Assembly: GCA_900770225.1 (NCBI GenBank)
Contig: CAAGJU010000342.1
Span: forward strand, 1-16,902
Direction of reading: 5' to 3'
Length of the DNA: 16,902 bases
Source of the DNA: Lachnospiraceae bacterium
GTDB taxonomy: Bacteria > Bacillota > Clostridia > Lachnospirales > Lachnospiraceae
Numbering within the stretch: position 1 is the first letter of the stretch; every line of letters begins with the position of its first letter. Of the stretch, positions 7,407 to 14,149 are shown one piece after another. The notes beneath the pieces are model-generated. The model did no database searches, had not been told where the DNA came from, and worked only from the letters and a program-made list of their open reading frames with translations. A program made the position numbers and the translations under genes.

Positions 7407-8096
7407 TTACTGCCCGCCAGTCTTTTTTCGCGCTTCTTCGACAGCCTCATTTTTCTTATGAGAGAGGTACGTTTTCCTCTCGCAGTGATGCGCGAGCCGG
7501 CCGATATTCGTCCTGTGCTGAAAAATATTGAGTGCGACAATGCACCAGGTGAGGACGCACATCTCCGTCAGCCGCGCCGGCGTCATGTCATAGAGACCGA
7601 TCGCACTGCCGATCACGATCCCGATGCCAAACTCCAGCGAGAGGCTGATCGAACAGATCGACACATAGTGCGTCAGGAAAAACAGGCCGAAGAACAGGAT
7701 AATGCCGATCACGATCCAGCGCCAGTCACCGAAGGCAATGATCATACCTGCCGTGCAGGCGATGCCCTTGCCTCCCTTGAAATTCATATAGAAGGGAAAA
7801 TCATGTCCGATCACGACACCCGCCGCCGTCCATATCTTCAGCAGCGGAAACAGTTCCGGACAGGAATGTCGGAAAATCAGCCACGTAATCAGTATTGCGA
7901 TGATGCACTTGGACACATCACCGGCCATCGTGATCAGCCCCGCCTTGGCTCCCATGCTCCGGAGCATATTGGTCGTGCCCGCATTGCCGCTCCCGACTTT
8001 GCGGATATCCACGTGAATAATTTTTCCATACAGATACGCCGTCTGCATCAGTCCGAAGCAGTAGCCGATCAGCAGACAAATCAGCCGAACCATCAT
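7407..8096 (-). CDS. plsY: Glycerol-3-phosphate acyltransferase PlsY
   Basis: A 229-residue multi-pass inner-membrane enzyme that transfers an acyl group from acyl-phosphate to glycerol-3-phosphate, giving lysophosphatidate. The three PlsY signature loops are visible: GSGNAGTTN (35-43), GHDFPFYMNFKGGKG (about 97-111), and HRTNIGRL near the C-terminus. Hydrophobic segments alternate with these loops as expected for a seven-helix fold. The ATG overlaps the der stop codon (ATGA, 8093-8096), which suggests translational coupling; a second ATG follows directly. It is followed by gpsA, which makes its substrate. The charged tail after the last loop is slightly longer than usual. Confidence 0.96.
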   Translation of the reverse strand: MMVRLICLLIGYCFGLMQTAYLYGKIIHVDIRKVGSGNAGTTNMLRSMGAKAGLITMAGDVSKCIIAILITWLIFRHSCPELFPLLKIWTAAGVVIGHDFPFYMNFKGGKGIACTAGMIIAFGDWRWIVIGIILFFGLFFLTHYVSICSISLSLEFGIGIVIGSAIGLYDMTPARLTEMCVLTWCIVALNIFQHRTNIGRLAHHCERKTYLSHKKNEAVEEARKKTGGQ

Positions 8097-9424
8097 TTGG
8101 TCTCCTTCTCTTCTCTCTCCCGCACGATAAACCGGAGTGCCGTGCCCCTGTATCCGAATGCGTCACGGATCTGGTTCTCCAGATATCGCGTGTAGGAAAA
8201 ATGCATGAGCTTCTTATCGTTGACAAAAATAACGAACGTCGGCGGTTTCACAGCCACCTGCGTCATATAATAGATCTTCAGCCTTCTGCCCTTGTCTGAC
8301 GGCGGCTGCTGCATGGCTGTCGCCTGCGTCAGGATGTCATTGAGGACACCGGTCTGGATGCGGAGCGTCGAAGCCTCGAGCACGTTGTCGATCGTGTCGA
8401 AGAGCTTCGGCAGTCTCTGTCCCGTGAGAGCTGAAATAAAAATGATCTCCGCATAATACGCGAAGGAAAGCGTGCTGCGCACCTTGTCCGTGAACTCCTT
8501 CATGGTATGGTCATCTTTCTTCACCGCATCCCACTTGTTTACGGCGATGATCAGACCCTTGCCCGCATTGTGTGCGATACCCGCAATCTTCGCGTCCTGC
8601 TCCGTGATCCCCTCGACCGCATCGATAACCACAACCGCCACGTCGCAGCGGTCAACAGCGGAGACCGCACGGATCACGCTGTAGCGCTCGATATCCTCAT
8701 TGATTTTGCTCTTGCGGCGCAGACCCGCCGTATCGATCAGCACGTAATCACGGCCCTTGTGATGCACCACGGTATCGATCGCATCTCTGGTCGTTCCGGC
8801 CACATCGGACACGATCACGCGGTTTTCACCGGTCAGTTTGTTGATGATGGAGGACTTGCCGGCGTTCGGTTTGCCGATCACCGCGATCTTCGGGCGGTCA
8901 TCCTCTTCATCCATCGCATCCTCATCCGGAAAATGTGCGATCACTGCATCCAGCAGATCACCGAATCCGGATTTACCCTCCGCTGAGATCGGATACGGCT
9001 CCCCGAGTCCGAGATTGTAGAACTCGAATACATCCATCTGCTGTTTGCGGAAATTATCCACCTTGTTGACCGCGAGGATGACCGGCTTTCTGCTGCGGCG
9101 AAGCATATCCGCGACCTCATGGTCAGCGTCCGTCACACCCTGTCGTACATCCGTGATAAAAATAATGACGTCCGCCGTCTCCATCGCGATCTGCGCCTGT
9201 TCTCTCATCTGCGTCAGGATCACGTCTTTGCTCTCCGGCTCGATACCGCCGGTATCAATGATGGTAAATTCTCTGTCAAGCCAGGACACATCCGCGTAAA
9301 TTCTGTCCCTTGTCACACCGGGCGTATCCTCTACAATAGAGATTTTCTCCCCGGCAAGGGCATTGAAAAATGTCGATTTACCCGTATTAGGTCGTCCCAC
9401 GATCGCTGCGACCGGTTTGCTCAT
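8093..9424 (-). CDS. der: Ribosome-assembly GTPase Der (EngA)
   Basis: A 443-residue GTPase with two tandem G domains and a C-terminal KH-like domain, needed for 50S subunit maturation. First G domain: GRPNTGKST (10-18), DTPGVTRD, DTGG (57-60), NKVD (120-123). Second: GKPNAGKSS (184-192), GTTRD, DTAG (231-234), NKWD (296-299). An acidic linker (about 166-177) separates them. The start at 9424 (MSKPVAAIVG) has AAAGGAGA about 8 bases upstream; the longer frame adds 27 non-family residues. The start lies inside the 3' end of the DUF512 gene (38-bp overlap) and the stop overlaps plsY, so the three genes are tightly packed and probably coupled. Confidence 0.98.
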   Translation of the reverse strand: MSKPVAAIVGRPNTGKSTFFNALAGEKISIVEDTPGVTRDRIYADVSWLDREFTIIDTGGIEPESKDVILTQMREQAQIAMETADVIIFITDVRQGVTDADHEVADMLRRSRKPVILAVNKVDNFRKQQMDVFEFYNLGLGEPYPISAEGKSGFGDLLDAVIAHFPDEDAMDEEDDRPKIAVIGKPNAGKSSIINKLTGENRVIVSDVAGTTRDAIDTVVHHKGRDYVLIDTAGLRRKSKINEDIERYSVIRAVSAVDRCDVAVVVIDAVEGITEQDAKIAGIAHNAGKGLIIAVNKWDAVKKDDHTMKEFTDKVRSTLSFAYYAEIIFISALTGQRLPKLFDTIDNVLEASTLRIQTGVLNDILTQATAMQQPPSDKGRRLKIYYMTQVAVKPPTFVIFVNDKKLMHFSYTRYLENQIRDAFGYRGTALRFIVREREEKETK

Positions 9425-10958
9425 ACATCTGTCTCCTTTTATGTTCTTTGCTTTTCTCCAGACCCAGAACGCTGCGGCAGAACTCTCTGCCTCCTTCGTC
9501 CACAACGCGGAGCGGTATGCCGAGTTTCTCCTCCGCCTGGTCTGTCGTTATATCATCCAGAAATACATTTTCGCCTGATCTCAGCATGTTGCAGGGGATC
9601 AGGATCTCATCAGGCCTGCACTCTTCAGTGTTGTTGACTGCATTTTCACTGACGCGCTTATTTTTCACAGTCTTACAGTTTTCAGACTGTTCTGTATCTG
9701 TACTGCGGTCATCAAATCCCGTATCTATACAGGTATGAACTCTGACGCCTGAATGTGCCGCATCCGTATGATGCGCCGCATTCATATGATCAGTACGGAG
9801 ATATTCCCCGACCTGCCGGATCAGATCCTGCCCGGTGATCAGACCGGACACCGTGATCATCGTACCGAAGAAGTCGTTCACCACCGCGAGAACACTGACT
9901 TCCACCTGCGGATAACGATCCATAATCTGTGACGCCAGATCCCGGATCGTATCTGCGGCGAGCTCCCCGGTTGCGATCAGTACGCGCCGCGGCTTCACTG
10001 CGGAGCTTTCAGGCGCTTCATCCCGCAGGAATTCCGAAACCTCTTCCCGCAGCAGGCGAAGCATGCCAACGCCGTTTTCCAGCTGCAGATAACCGTCATA
10101 GCGCTCGGCCTCCGGCAGAGGTCTGCCGGCGAGCAGATACCACTCATCCGAGGCGTGGATGAAATGGATGCCGTATTTCGGATAGATCTGTTTCTGCCAG
10201 CCCTCAATGAGGTCGATCACATGTCCGGCATCCTCTGCCGTAAACGGCTCCAGCGGATACAGATCCTTCCTGAATTTGGAAAGCCCGACGGGAACCACGG
10301 ACACACTCCGGAGCGATGGCAGATAAGACGTCAGATCACGGATACTCCGGTCCAGTTCTTCTCCGTCATTGACGCCCTTGCACAGGACGATCTGACCGTT
10401 CATCTCGATTCCGGCGTCAGCGAGCTTTCGAACCTTCGGAAACACTTCTCCGGCGTGTCGGTTGTGCAGCATTTTTACACGGAGCTCAGGATTCGTCGTC
10501 TGAAAGGAAATATTGATGGGCTCCATGCGGTAGCGGATCAGCCTGTCAATATCGTCATCGCTCATATTCGTGAGCGTCACGTAGTTGCCCTGCAGAAAGG
10601 AAAGCCTTGAATCATCATCCTTGAAATACAGGGTATCGCGCATGCCTTTCGGCATCTGGTCGATGAAGCAGAAAATACAGTGGTTCCGACAGGATTTGTA
10701 ATCATCCATCAGGCTGCTGTCAAAATCGATGCCGAGATCCTCGTCAGGATCCTTCTCGATCTCAAGCTCCCACTCTTCGCCATTCTTTTTTCGAATCACA
10801 ACGACGATATCTTCGTCATCCGTCAGAAAGCGGTAGTCAAAAATATCTTCGACCTCCCGGTCGTTGATCGTCAGCAGCACGTCGCCCGGCTCGATCTGCA
10901 TCTCTTCTGCAATACTGCCCGGCTGTACGCTCCGGATCACATGTCCCTTTTCTGACAT
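9387..10958 (-). CDS. DUF512 family radical-SAM-like protein with N-terminal PDZ domain
   Basis: A 523-residue protein of the DUF512 family, commonly next to der in clostridia; no biochemical role is assigned. Residues 1-65 form a PDZ-like domain (VIRSVQPGSIAEEMQIEPGD). The CxxxCxxC motif (C90, C94, C97 in CRNHCIFCFIDQMPKGMR) is the iron-sulfur binding signature of radical SAM enzymes, followed by LYFKDDDSRLSFLQGN and YVTLTNM typical of the family. The C-terminal DUF512 region ends with IPCNMLRSGENVFLDD. Odd: residues about 388-447 (9616-9795) are a low-complexity insertion rich in Asp, Thr, Asn, Ser and His, absent from relatives I know. The start at 10958 has AGGAGTGGG upstream; the longer frame runs through tandem repeats and is rejected. 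Confidence 0.9.
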   Translation of the reverse strand: MSEKGHVIRSVQPGSIAEEMQIEPGDVLLTINDREVEDIFDYRFLTDDEDIVVVIRKKNGEEWELEIEKDPDEDLGIDFDSSLMDDYKSCRNHCIFCFIDQMPKGMRDTLYFKDDDSRLSFLQGNYVTLTNMSDDDIDRLIRYRMEPINISFQTTNPELRVKMLHNRHAGEVFPKVRKLADAGIEMNGQIVLCKGVNDGEELDRSIRDLTSYLPSLRSVSVVPVGLSKFRKDLYPLEPFTAEDAGHVIDLIEGWQKQIYPKYGIHFIHASDEWYLLAGRPLPEAERYDGYLQLENGVGMLRLLREEVSEFLRDEAPESSAVKPRRVLIATGELAADTIRDLASQIMDRYPQVEVSVLAVVNDFFGTMITVSGLITGQDLIRQVGEYLRTDHMNAAHHTDAAHSGVRVHTCIDTGFDDRSTDTEQSENCKTVKNKRVSENAVNNTEECRPDEILIPCNMLRSGENVFLDDITTDQAEEKLGIPLRVVDEGGREFCRSVLGLEKSKEHKRRQMYEQTGRSDRGTT

Positions 10959-10980
10959 TTTCCCACTCCTGCCTGTCACC

Positions 10981-11106
10981 GGATCAGCTGTCATCGTCTG
11001 ACATATCCGCCTTTCTGTACACGGATCGGCTGTCATCGTCTGACATATCCGCCTTTCTGTACCCGGATCAACTGTCATCGTCTGACATACCCGTTCATGT
11101 CTGCCT
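10981..11106 (-). repeat. 42-bp tandem repeats upstream of the DUF512 gene
   Basis: Three direct repeats start at 10981, 11023 and 11065, each beginning GGATCRRCTGTCATCGTCTG on the plus strand. The first two are 42 bp and almost identical; the third diverges after about 26 bp. Degenerate units flank them at 10934 and 11109, the latter pair sharing GGATCACATGT. The unit carries a ribosome binding site and start codon on the minus strand, so the array looks like repeated duplication of the gene's own translation start. Array size is likely to vary between strains. Confidence 0.85.
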
Positions 11107-11133
11107 CTGGATCACATGTCATTGTATGAACAT
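10984..11133 (-). promoter_or_regulatory. Array of upstream mini-ORFs in the DUF512 leader
   Basis: Within the 218-nt leader, each repeat unit presents a start codon on the minus strand: 11133 (MFIQ, stop), 11088 (MSDDDS, stop at 11068), 11046 (20 codons, MSDDDS twice, stop at 10984) and 11004 (MSDDDS, stop at 10984). The 11133 start has AGGTGG and the 11046 and 11004 starts have AAAGGCGG just upstream. The true gene start at 10958 is in another frame. Translation of these frames could lower or tune initiation of the main gene. That they are translated is inference. Confidence 0.45.
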
Positions 11134-11182
11134 TCCCACCTGGATATTTTCATCTAAAACATAATGACCCATAATCTCCCTC

Positions 11183-11211
11183 ATCATATCAGTGCGACAA
11201 AAAAATGGCAA
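11183..11211 (-). promoter_or_regulatory. Promoter of the DUF512-der-plsY-gpsA operon
   Basis: On the minus strand -35 TTGCCA (11206-11211) and -10 TATGAT (11183-11188) are 17 bp apart, and the -10 is extended (TGA before it). The start would be near 11176, giving a leader of about 218 nt that contains the tandem mini-ORF array. Its -35 lies only 30 bp from the -35 of the divergent prs promoter. Confidence 0.65.
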
Positions 11212-11241
11212 GTTTTGCGATTTTTAACGTCTGAAGTTTCA

Positions 11242-11270
11242 TTGACACTAAAAAATGTACATGCTACACT
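11242..11270 (+). promoter_or_regulatory. Promoter of prs
   Basis: Consensus -35 TTGACA (11242-11247) and -10 TACACT (11265-11270) are exactly 17 bp apart, with an extended TGC before the -10. The start would be near 11277, leaving a leader of about 142 nt. That leader has a 6-bp hairpin CGGCAT/ATGCCG (11331-11350) and a second GCACG/CGTGC stem near 11375-11390; neither has a T-run, and no known riboswitch was recognised. Confidence 0.75.
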
Positions 11271-11418
11271 TGTCTCGGCTGTGCGGAAATGACGTATGAT
11301 ACACAGCCAGTGCAGGAAAAAGTGCGTACACGGCATACTGAAGAATGCCGCCGACGGACTCATACATTTCGTGGTGCACGCGCAACGTGCGTGTTATTAC
11401 ATTTTCTATGGAGGAAAC

Positions 11419-12603
11419 ATGTCTATCACCAAGTATCTGCTCAATGCAGCCGCAGTAGCACCTTTGAAACTGATCGCCCTCCCGGGCTGTGAACCGCTGG
11501 CGGAGACCGTAAACAACTATCTGGTTCAGTTCCGTCAGGAAGTTTCTGACGCCAATCCCGCAAAGAAAACATTATATGGTTATAAGGAAGATTCCTATCT
11601 TGTGAACTGTGATCTTCCCCGTTTCGGCAGCGGCGAAGGCAAATGTGTCATCAACGAATCTGTCCGCGGTGTCGATCTCTACATTCTGGTTGATGTGTGC
11701 AACTACAGCATGACCTACAAGGAATTCGGTGAGATCAACCATATGAGCCCGGATGACCATTTCCAGAACCTGAAGCGTGTCATCTCGGCTGTCAACGGAA
11801 AAGCACACCGCATCACCGTCATCATGCCTTTCCTTTACGAAAGCCGTCAGCACAAGCGTACCAACCGCGAGTCACTGGACTGCGCCATCGGTCTGGAGGA
11901 GCTCAGCCGCATGGGCGTAACCAACATCGTCACCTTCGATGCGCACGATCCCCGCGTGGCTAACGCAGTTCCGCTCATGGGATTCGATAACTTCTTCCCG
12001 ACCTATCAGTTCCTGAAGGCCCTGCTGAAATCAGAGCCGAATATCCGTCTTGACAATGATCACGTCATGATCATCAGCCCGGATGAAGGTGCCATGTCGA
12101 GAGCCGTATATTTTTCCAACGTACTCGGTGTGGATATGGGCATGTTCTACAAACGCCGCGACTACTCCCGCGTTGTCAACGGCAAGAACCCGATCGTCGC
12201 TCATGAATTCCTCGGTGATTCCGTCAAGGGCAAGGACTGCATCGTCATCGACGATATGATCTCCTCCGGCGGCAGCATGCTCGACGTCGCACAGCAGCTG
12301 AAGAGCCGCGGAGCAAAAAATGTGTATGTATGCTGCACCTTCGGTCTCTTCACGGACGGTCTTGAGAAGTTTGACGAATACTACAAGAATGGCATCATCC
12401 GCAAGGTCATCACAACCAATCTGATCTATCAGACGCCGGAACTTCTCTCCCGCGAGTGGTACGGAACGGCAAAGATGGGCAAATACGTGGCCAGCATCAT
12501 CGATACGCTGAATCATGATATTTCCATTGAAAAGGTACGTGATACCACAGCGAAGATCAACAAGCTCGTCAAGAGACATACACCGGCTGACGACAACGAA
12601 TAA
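11419..12603 (+). CDS. prs: Ribose-phosphate pyrophosphokinase (long divergent type)
   Basis: A 394-residue PRPP synthetase, which transfers pyrophosphate from ATP to ribose-5-phosphate for purine, pyrimidine, His and Trp synthesis. It is longer than the usual 310-320 residues and diverged: the pyrophosphate/ATP loop reads ESRQHKRTNRESLD (141-154), the metal-binding VDLHA-type motif is FDAHD (173-177), and the PRPP loop is VIDDMISSGGSM (276-287), where the canonical form is DDxIDTAGT. This long form is, to my knowledge, common in Lachnospiraceae. GGAGGAAAC directly before ATG 11419 fixes the start; the longer frame crosses the leader. It is flanked by its own promoter and terminator, so it is monocistronic. 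Whether it is the only Prs cannot be told. Confidence 0.92.
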   Translation: MSITKYLLNAAAVAPLKLIALPGCEPLAETVNNYLVQFRQEVSDANPAKKTLYGYKEDSYLVNCDLPRFGSGEGKCVINESVRGVDLYILVDVCNYSMTYKEFGEINHMSPDDHFQNLKRVISAVNGKAHRITVIMPFLYESRQHKRTNRESLDCAIGLEELSRMGVTNIVTFDAHDPRVANAVPLMGFDNFFPTYQFLKALLKSEPNIRLDNDHVMIISPDEGAMSRAVYFSNVLGVDMGMFYKRRDYSRVVNGKNPIVAHEFLGDSVKGKDCIVIDDMISSGGSMLDVAQQLKSRGAKNVYVCCTFGLFTDGLEKFDEYYKNGIIRKVITTNLIYQTPELLSREWYGTAKMGKYVASIIDTLNHDISIEKVRDTTAKINKLVKRHTPADDNE

Positions 12604-12612
12604 AGATTAAGC

Positions 12613-12645
12613 AAAGCCCGGACATTGGTCCGGGCTTTCTTTGTT
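12613..12645 (+). terminator. Intrinsic terminator of prs
   Basis: An 11-bp perfect stem (AAAGCCCGGAC with GTCCGGGCTTT, 12613-12623 with 12628-12638, ATTG loop) is followed by CTTTGTT, nine bases after the prs stop codon. Confidence 0.93.
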
Positions 12646-12653
12646 CGTGCGAG

Positions 12654-12741
12654 CAGAGAGCCACATCCGATCACGACGTGATCGAGTGTGGCGAATGTCG
12701 CGATAACGAGATTAAAACCGCGTAGCGCGTTTTATCTCGTT
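12654..12741 (+). repeat. Double-hairpin repeat, copy B
   Basis: Plus strand: CAGAGA, then CCACATCC...GTGTGG (inner stem CGATCAC/GTGATCG around GAC), linker GGCGAATGTCGCGATA, then AACGAGAT...ATCTCGTT with AAAA/TTTT and CGCG/CGCG pairs around TAG. It matches copy A (4501-4587, minus) along its whole length. It starts just after the prs terminator and ends 7 bp from the yraN stop codon on the opposite strand. A 12-bp direct repeat AAAACCGCGTAG (12714-12725 and 12753-12764) links it to the yraN 3' end. Confidence 0.75.
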
Positions 12742-12748
12742 AAACATA

Positions 12749-13228
12749 TCAAAAAACCGCGTAGGGAAACGCATTCTTCCAGTGCCTCAGTTTGTTGCCC
12801 TCTATGGCGATCACGTCAAAGCGGCACGGCAGGTCGGTGCTGATGCCTTTCTGCAGCCGGTAATAATCTGATACACGGGATATCGCCATCTGCTTACGAA
12901 AAGACACGGCTTCTTCCGGATGTCCGCTGCCGGAAGTCTTTCTGTACTTGACCTCAATAAAAACAAGGCAGCCTTCTGCCGGAAATGCACCGCCGGCAGC
13001 TTCCGTCATCAGATTTTCCGCTGCATATCTTCCATCTGCCAGAGAAAGCTTATTGTCTGAACCACAGGGATCGACAGCGATCAGGTCGATCTCTCCCATC
13101 CTGCAGCGAAAGCTGTGCGACAAAATCCTGTAGCCTTTGCTCATCAGATATCGGGCTGCGATCTCCTCATAAGCAGTACCGGTTTTCCTCCTGTTTGGTT
13201 TGTTCTCTCTGCTTCCTGCTGCCGGCAC
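12749..13228 (-). CDS. YraN/UPF0102 family nuclease-fold protein
   Basis: A 159-residue protein of the UPF0102 (YraN) family, which has a restriction-endonuclease-like fold and unproven function, often beside rnhB as here. Core motifs are present: TGTAYEEIAARYL (16-28), GEIDLIAVD (45-53), and FIEVKYRK (90-97), supplying the acidic and Lys residues of a PD-(D/E)xK site; the end RFDVIAIE...NAF also fits. The start is GTG at 13228, with AGGTGA upstream; an ATG two bases earlier is in another frame. Odd: about 30 residues (56-86, Ala/Glu/Gly rich) are inserted between GEID and EVK, where relatives have a short loop. It lies 136 bp downstream of rnhB and is probably co-transcribed. Confidence 0.88.
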   Translation of the reverse strand: MPAAGSRENKPNRRKTGTAYEEIAARYLMSKGYRILSHSFRCRMGEIDLIAVDPCGSDNKLSLADGRYAAENLMTEAAGGAFPAEGCLVFIEVKYRKTSGSGHPEEAVSFRKQMAISRVSDYYRLQKGISTDLPCRFDVIAIEGNKLRHWKNAFPYAVF

Positions 13229-13364
13229 ATCTTCACCTTTCTTTCAGAACCTGGTCACACAATGAAACCCAAGTAAAACAAGTTATCAAATTACTGAACG
13301 TTTCAACACACGTATTTCTTCGAGTTTCTCAATTGATTTATCAGTCTTATTTCTTACAACTGGT

Positions 13365-14027
13365 CTATCCAACAAAATGTCCAATGAACGATCTTCTGTG
13401 AATCGCACACGGTCCGAGTTCCTTCAGCGCCGCAATATGAGCCGCCGTTCCGTATCCTTTATTGGATGCAAAATCATAACCCGGATACACCTTATCATAT
13501 TCCACCATCTCACGGTCTCTCGTGACCTTCGCCATGATGCTCGCCGCTGCGATACTCTGACTTTTCGCATCGCCCTTGATAATCGACACCTGATGAATGT
13601 CATCCAGTCCCGGAATGTGCACAGCATCTACGAGCAGAAGATCGGGCTTAACGGCAAGACCCAGCACAGCCTGCCGCATGGCTTCATAATCAGCCTGCAG
13701 GATATTGATCTCGTCTATCCGCTCCGGCGAGGCGTAGCCCACATTCCAGCATATAGCTTCCTCACGGATGATCTCATAAAGCTCTTCCCTGCGTTTCGGC
13801 GACAGTTTCTTGGAATCGTTAATGTGCAGGATACGTGCGTCTTTTGGAAGGATCACAGCGCCAGCAACAACCGGACCGGCAAGAGGTCCTCGACCGACTT
13901 CGTCAACGCCGCAGATGTACTCGGCCTCAGGATATTTTTTCTCAAATTCACAGAGTGCTTCGACTCTGGCTCTCTCCTTCTCCAGCCGAAGCTGTCTCTT
14001 CGCTTCAGCCATCTCTTTCTGCGTCAT
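13365..14027 (-). CDS. rnhB: Ribonuclease HII
   Basis: A 220-residue type 2 RNase H, which cuts RNA in RNA-DNA hybrids and starts removal of single ribonucleotides from DNA. The active-site acids are in place: D42 and E43 of GVDEVGRGPLAGP, D134 of LLVDAV, and D171 of AKVTRDR; SIAAASIMAK and the GYGT segment are also conserved. The N-terminal 35 residues form a charged helix (KRQLRLEKERARVEAL) as in many clostridial RnhB. AGGAG lies a few bases before the ATG at 14027. It has its own promoter and is followed by yraN. Confidence 0.97.
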   Translation of the reverse strand: MTQKEMAEAKRQLRLEKERARVEALCEFEKKYPEAEYICGVDEVGRGPLAGPVVAGAVILPKDARILHINDSKKLSPKRREELYEIIREEAICWNVGYASPERIDEINILQADYEAMRQAVLGLAVKPDLLLVDAVHIPGLDDIHQVSIIKGDAKSQSIAAASIMAKVTRDREMVEYDKVYPGYDFASNKGYGTAAHIAALKELGPCAIHRRSFIGHFVG

Positions 14028-14054
14028 TGCGTCTTCTCCTCTTCAAAGAAGTGG

Positions 14055-14083
14055 TCTATACTCCCCTGACTGATGGTTATCAA
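14055..14083 (-). promoter_or_regulatory. Promoter of rnhB-yraN
   Basis: On the minus strand -35 TTGATA (14078-14083) and -10 TATAGA (14055-14060) are exactly 17 bp apart, 27 bp before the rnhB start codon. It lies in the 122-bp gap after the phosphodiesterase gene, in which no clear terminator was seen. Confidence 0.6.
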
Positions 14084-14149
14084 TACTTCGAATATGATAT
14101 ATGCTATCATGCGTATAAATATATTTCAACGGTATTTCATTATCTGCTT

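Noticed and set aside
10959..11078. Forty-residue N-terminal extension of the DUF512 protein
   Set aside because: The extension is translated tandem repeat (TADP-TERRICQT units) with no ribosome site, and AGGAGTGGG before 10958 marks a better start.
10934..11133. Tandem repeats as a CRISPR array
   Set aside because: The repeats are directly adjacent with no unique spacers, and each carries a start codon context.
12743..12764. Terminator for yraN on the minus strand
   Set aside because: The hairpins of copy B follow the yraN stop, but no T-run is present after them on that strand.
14093..14111. ATGATA/TATCAT hairpin after the phosphodiesterase gene as a terminator
   Set aside because: The stem is only 6 A/T pairs and has no T-run on the minus strand.
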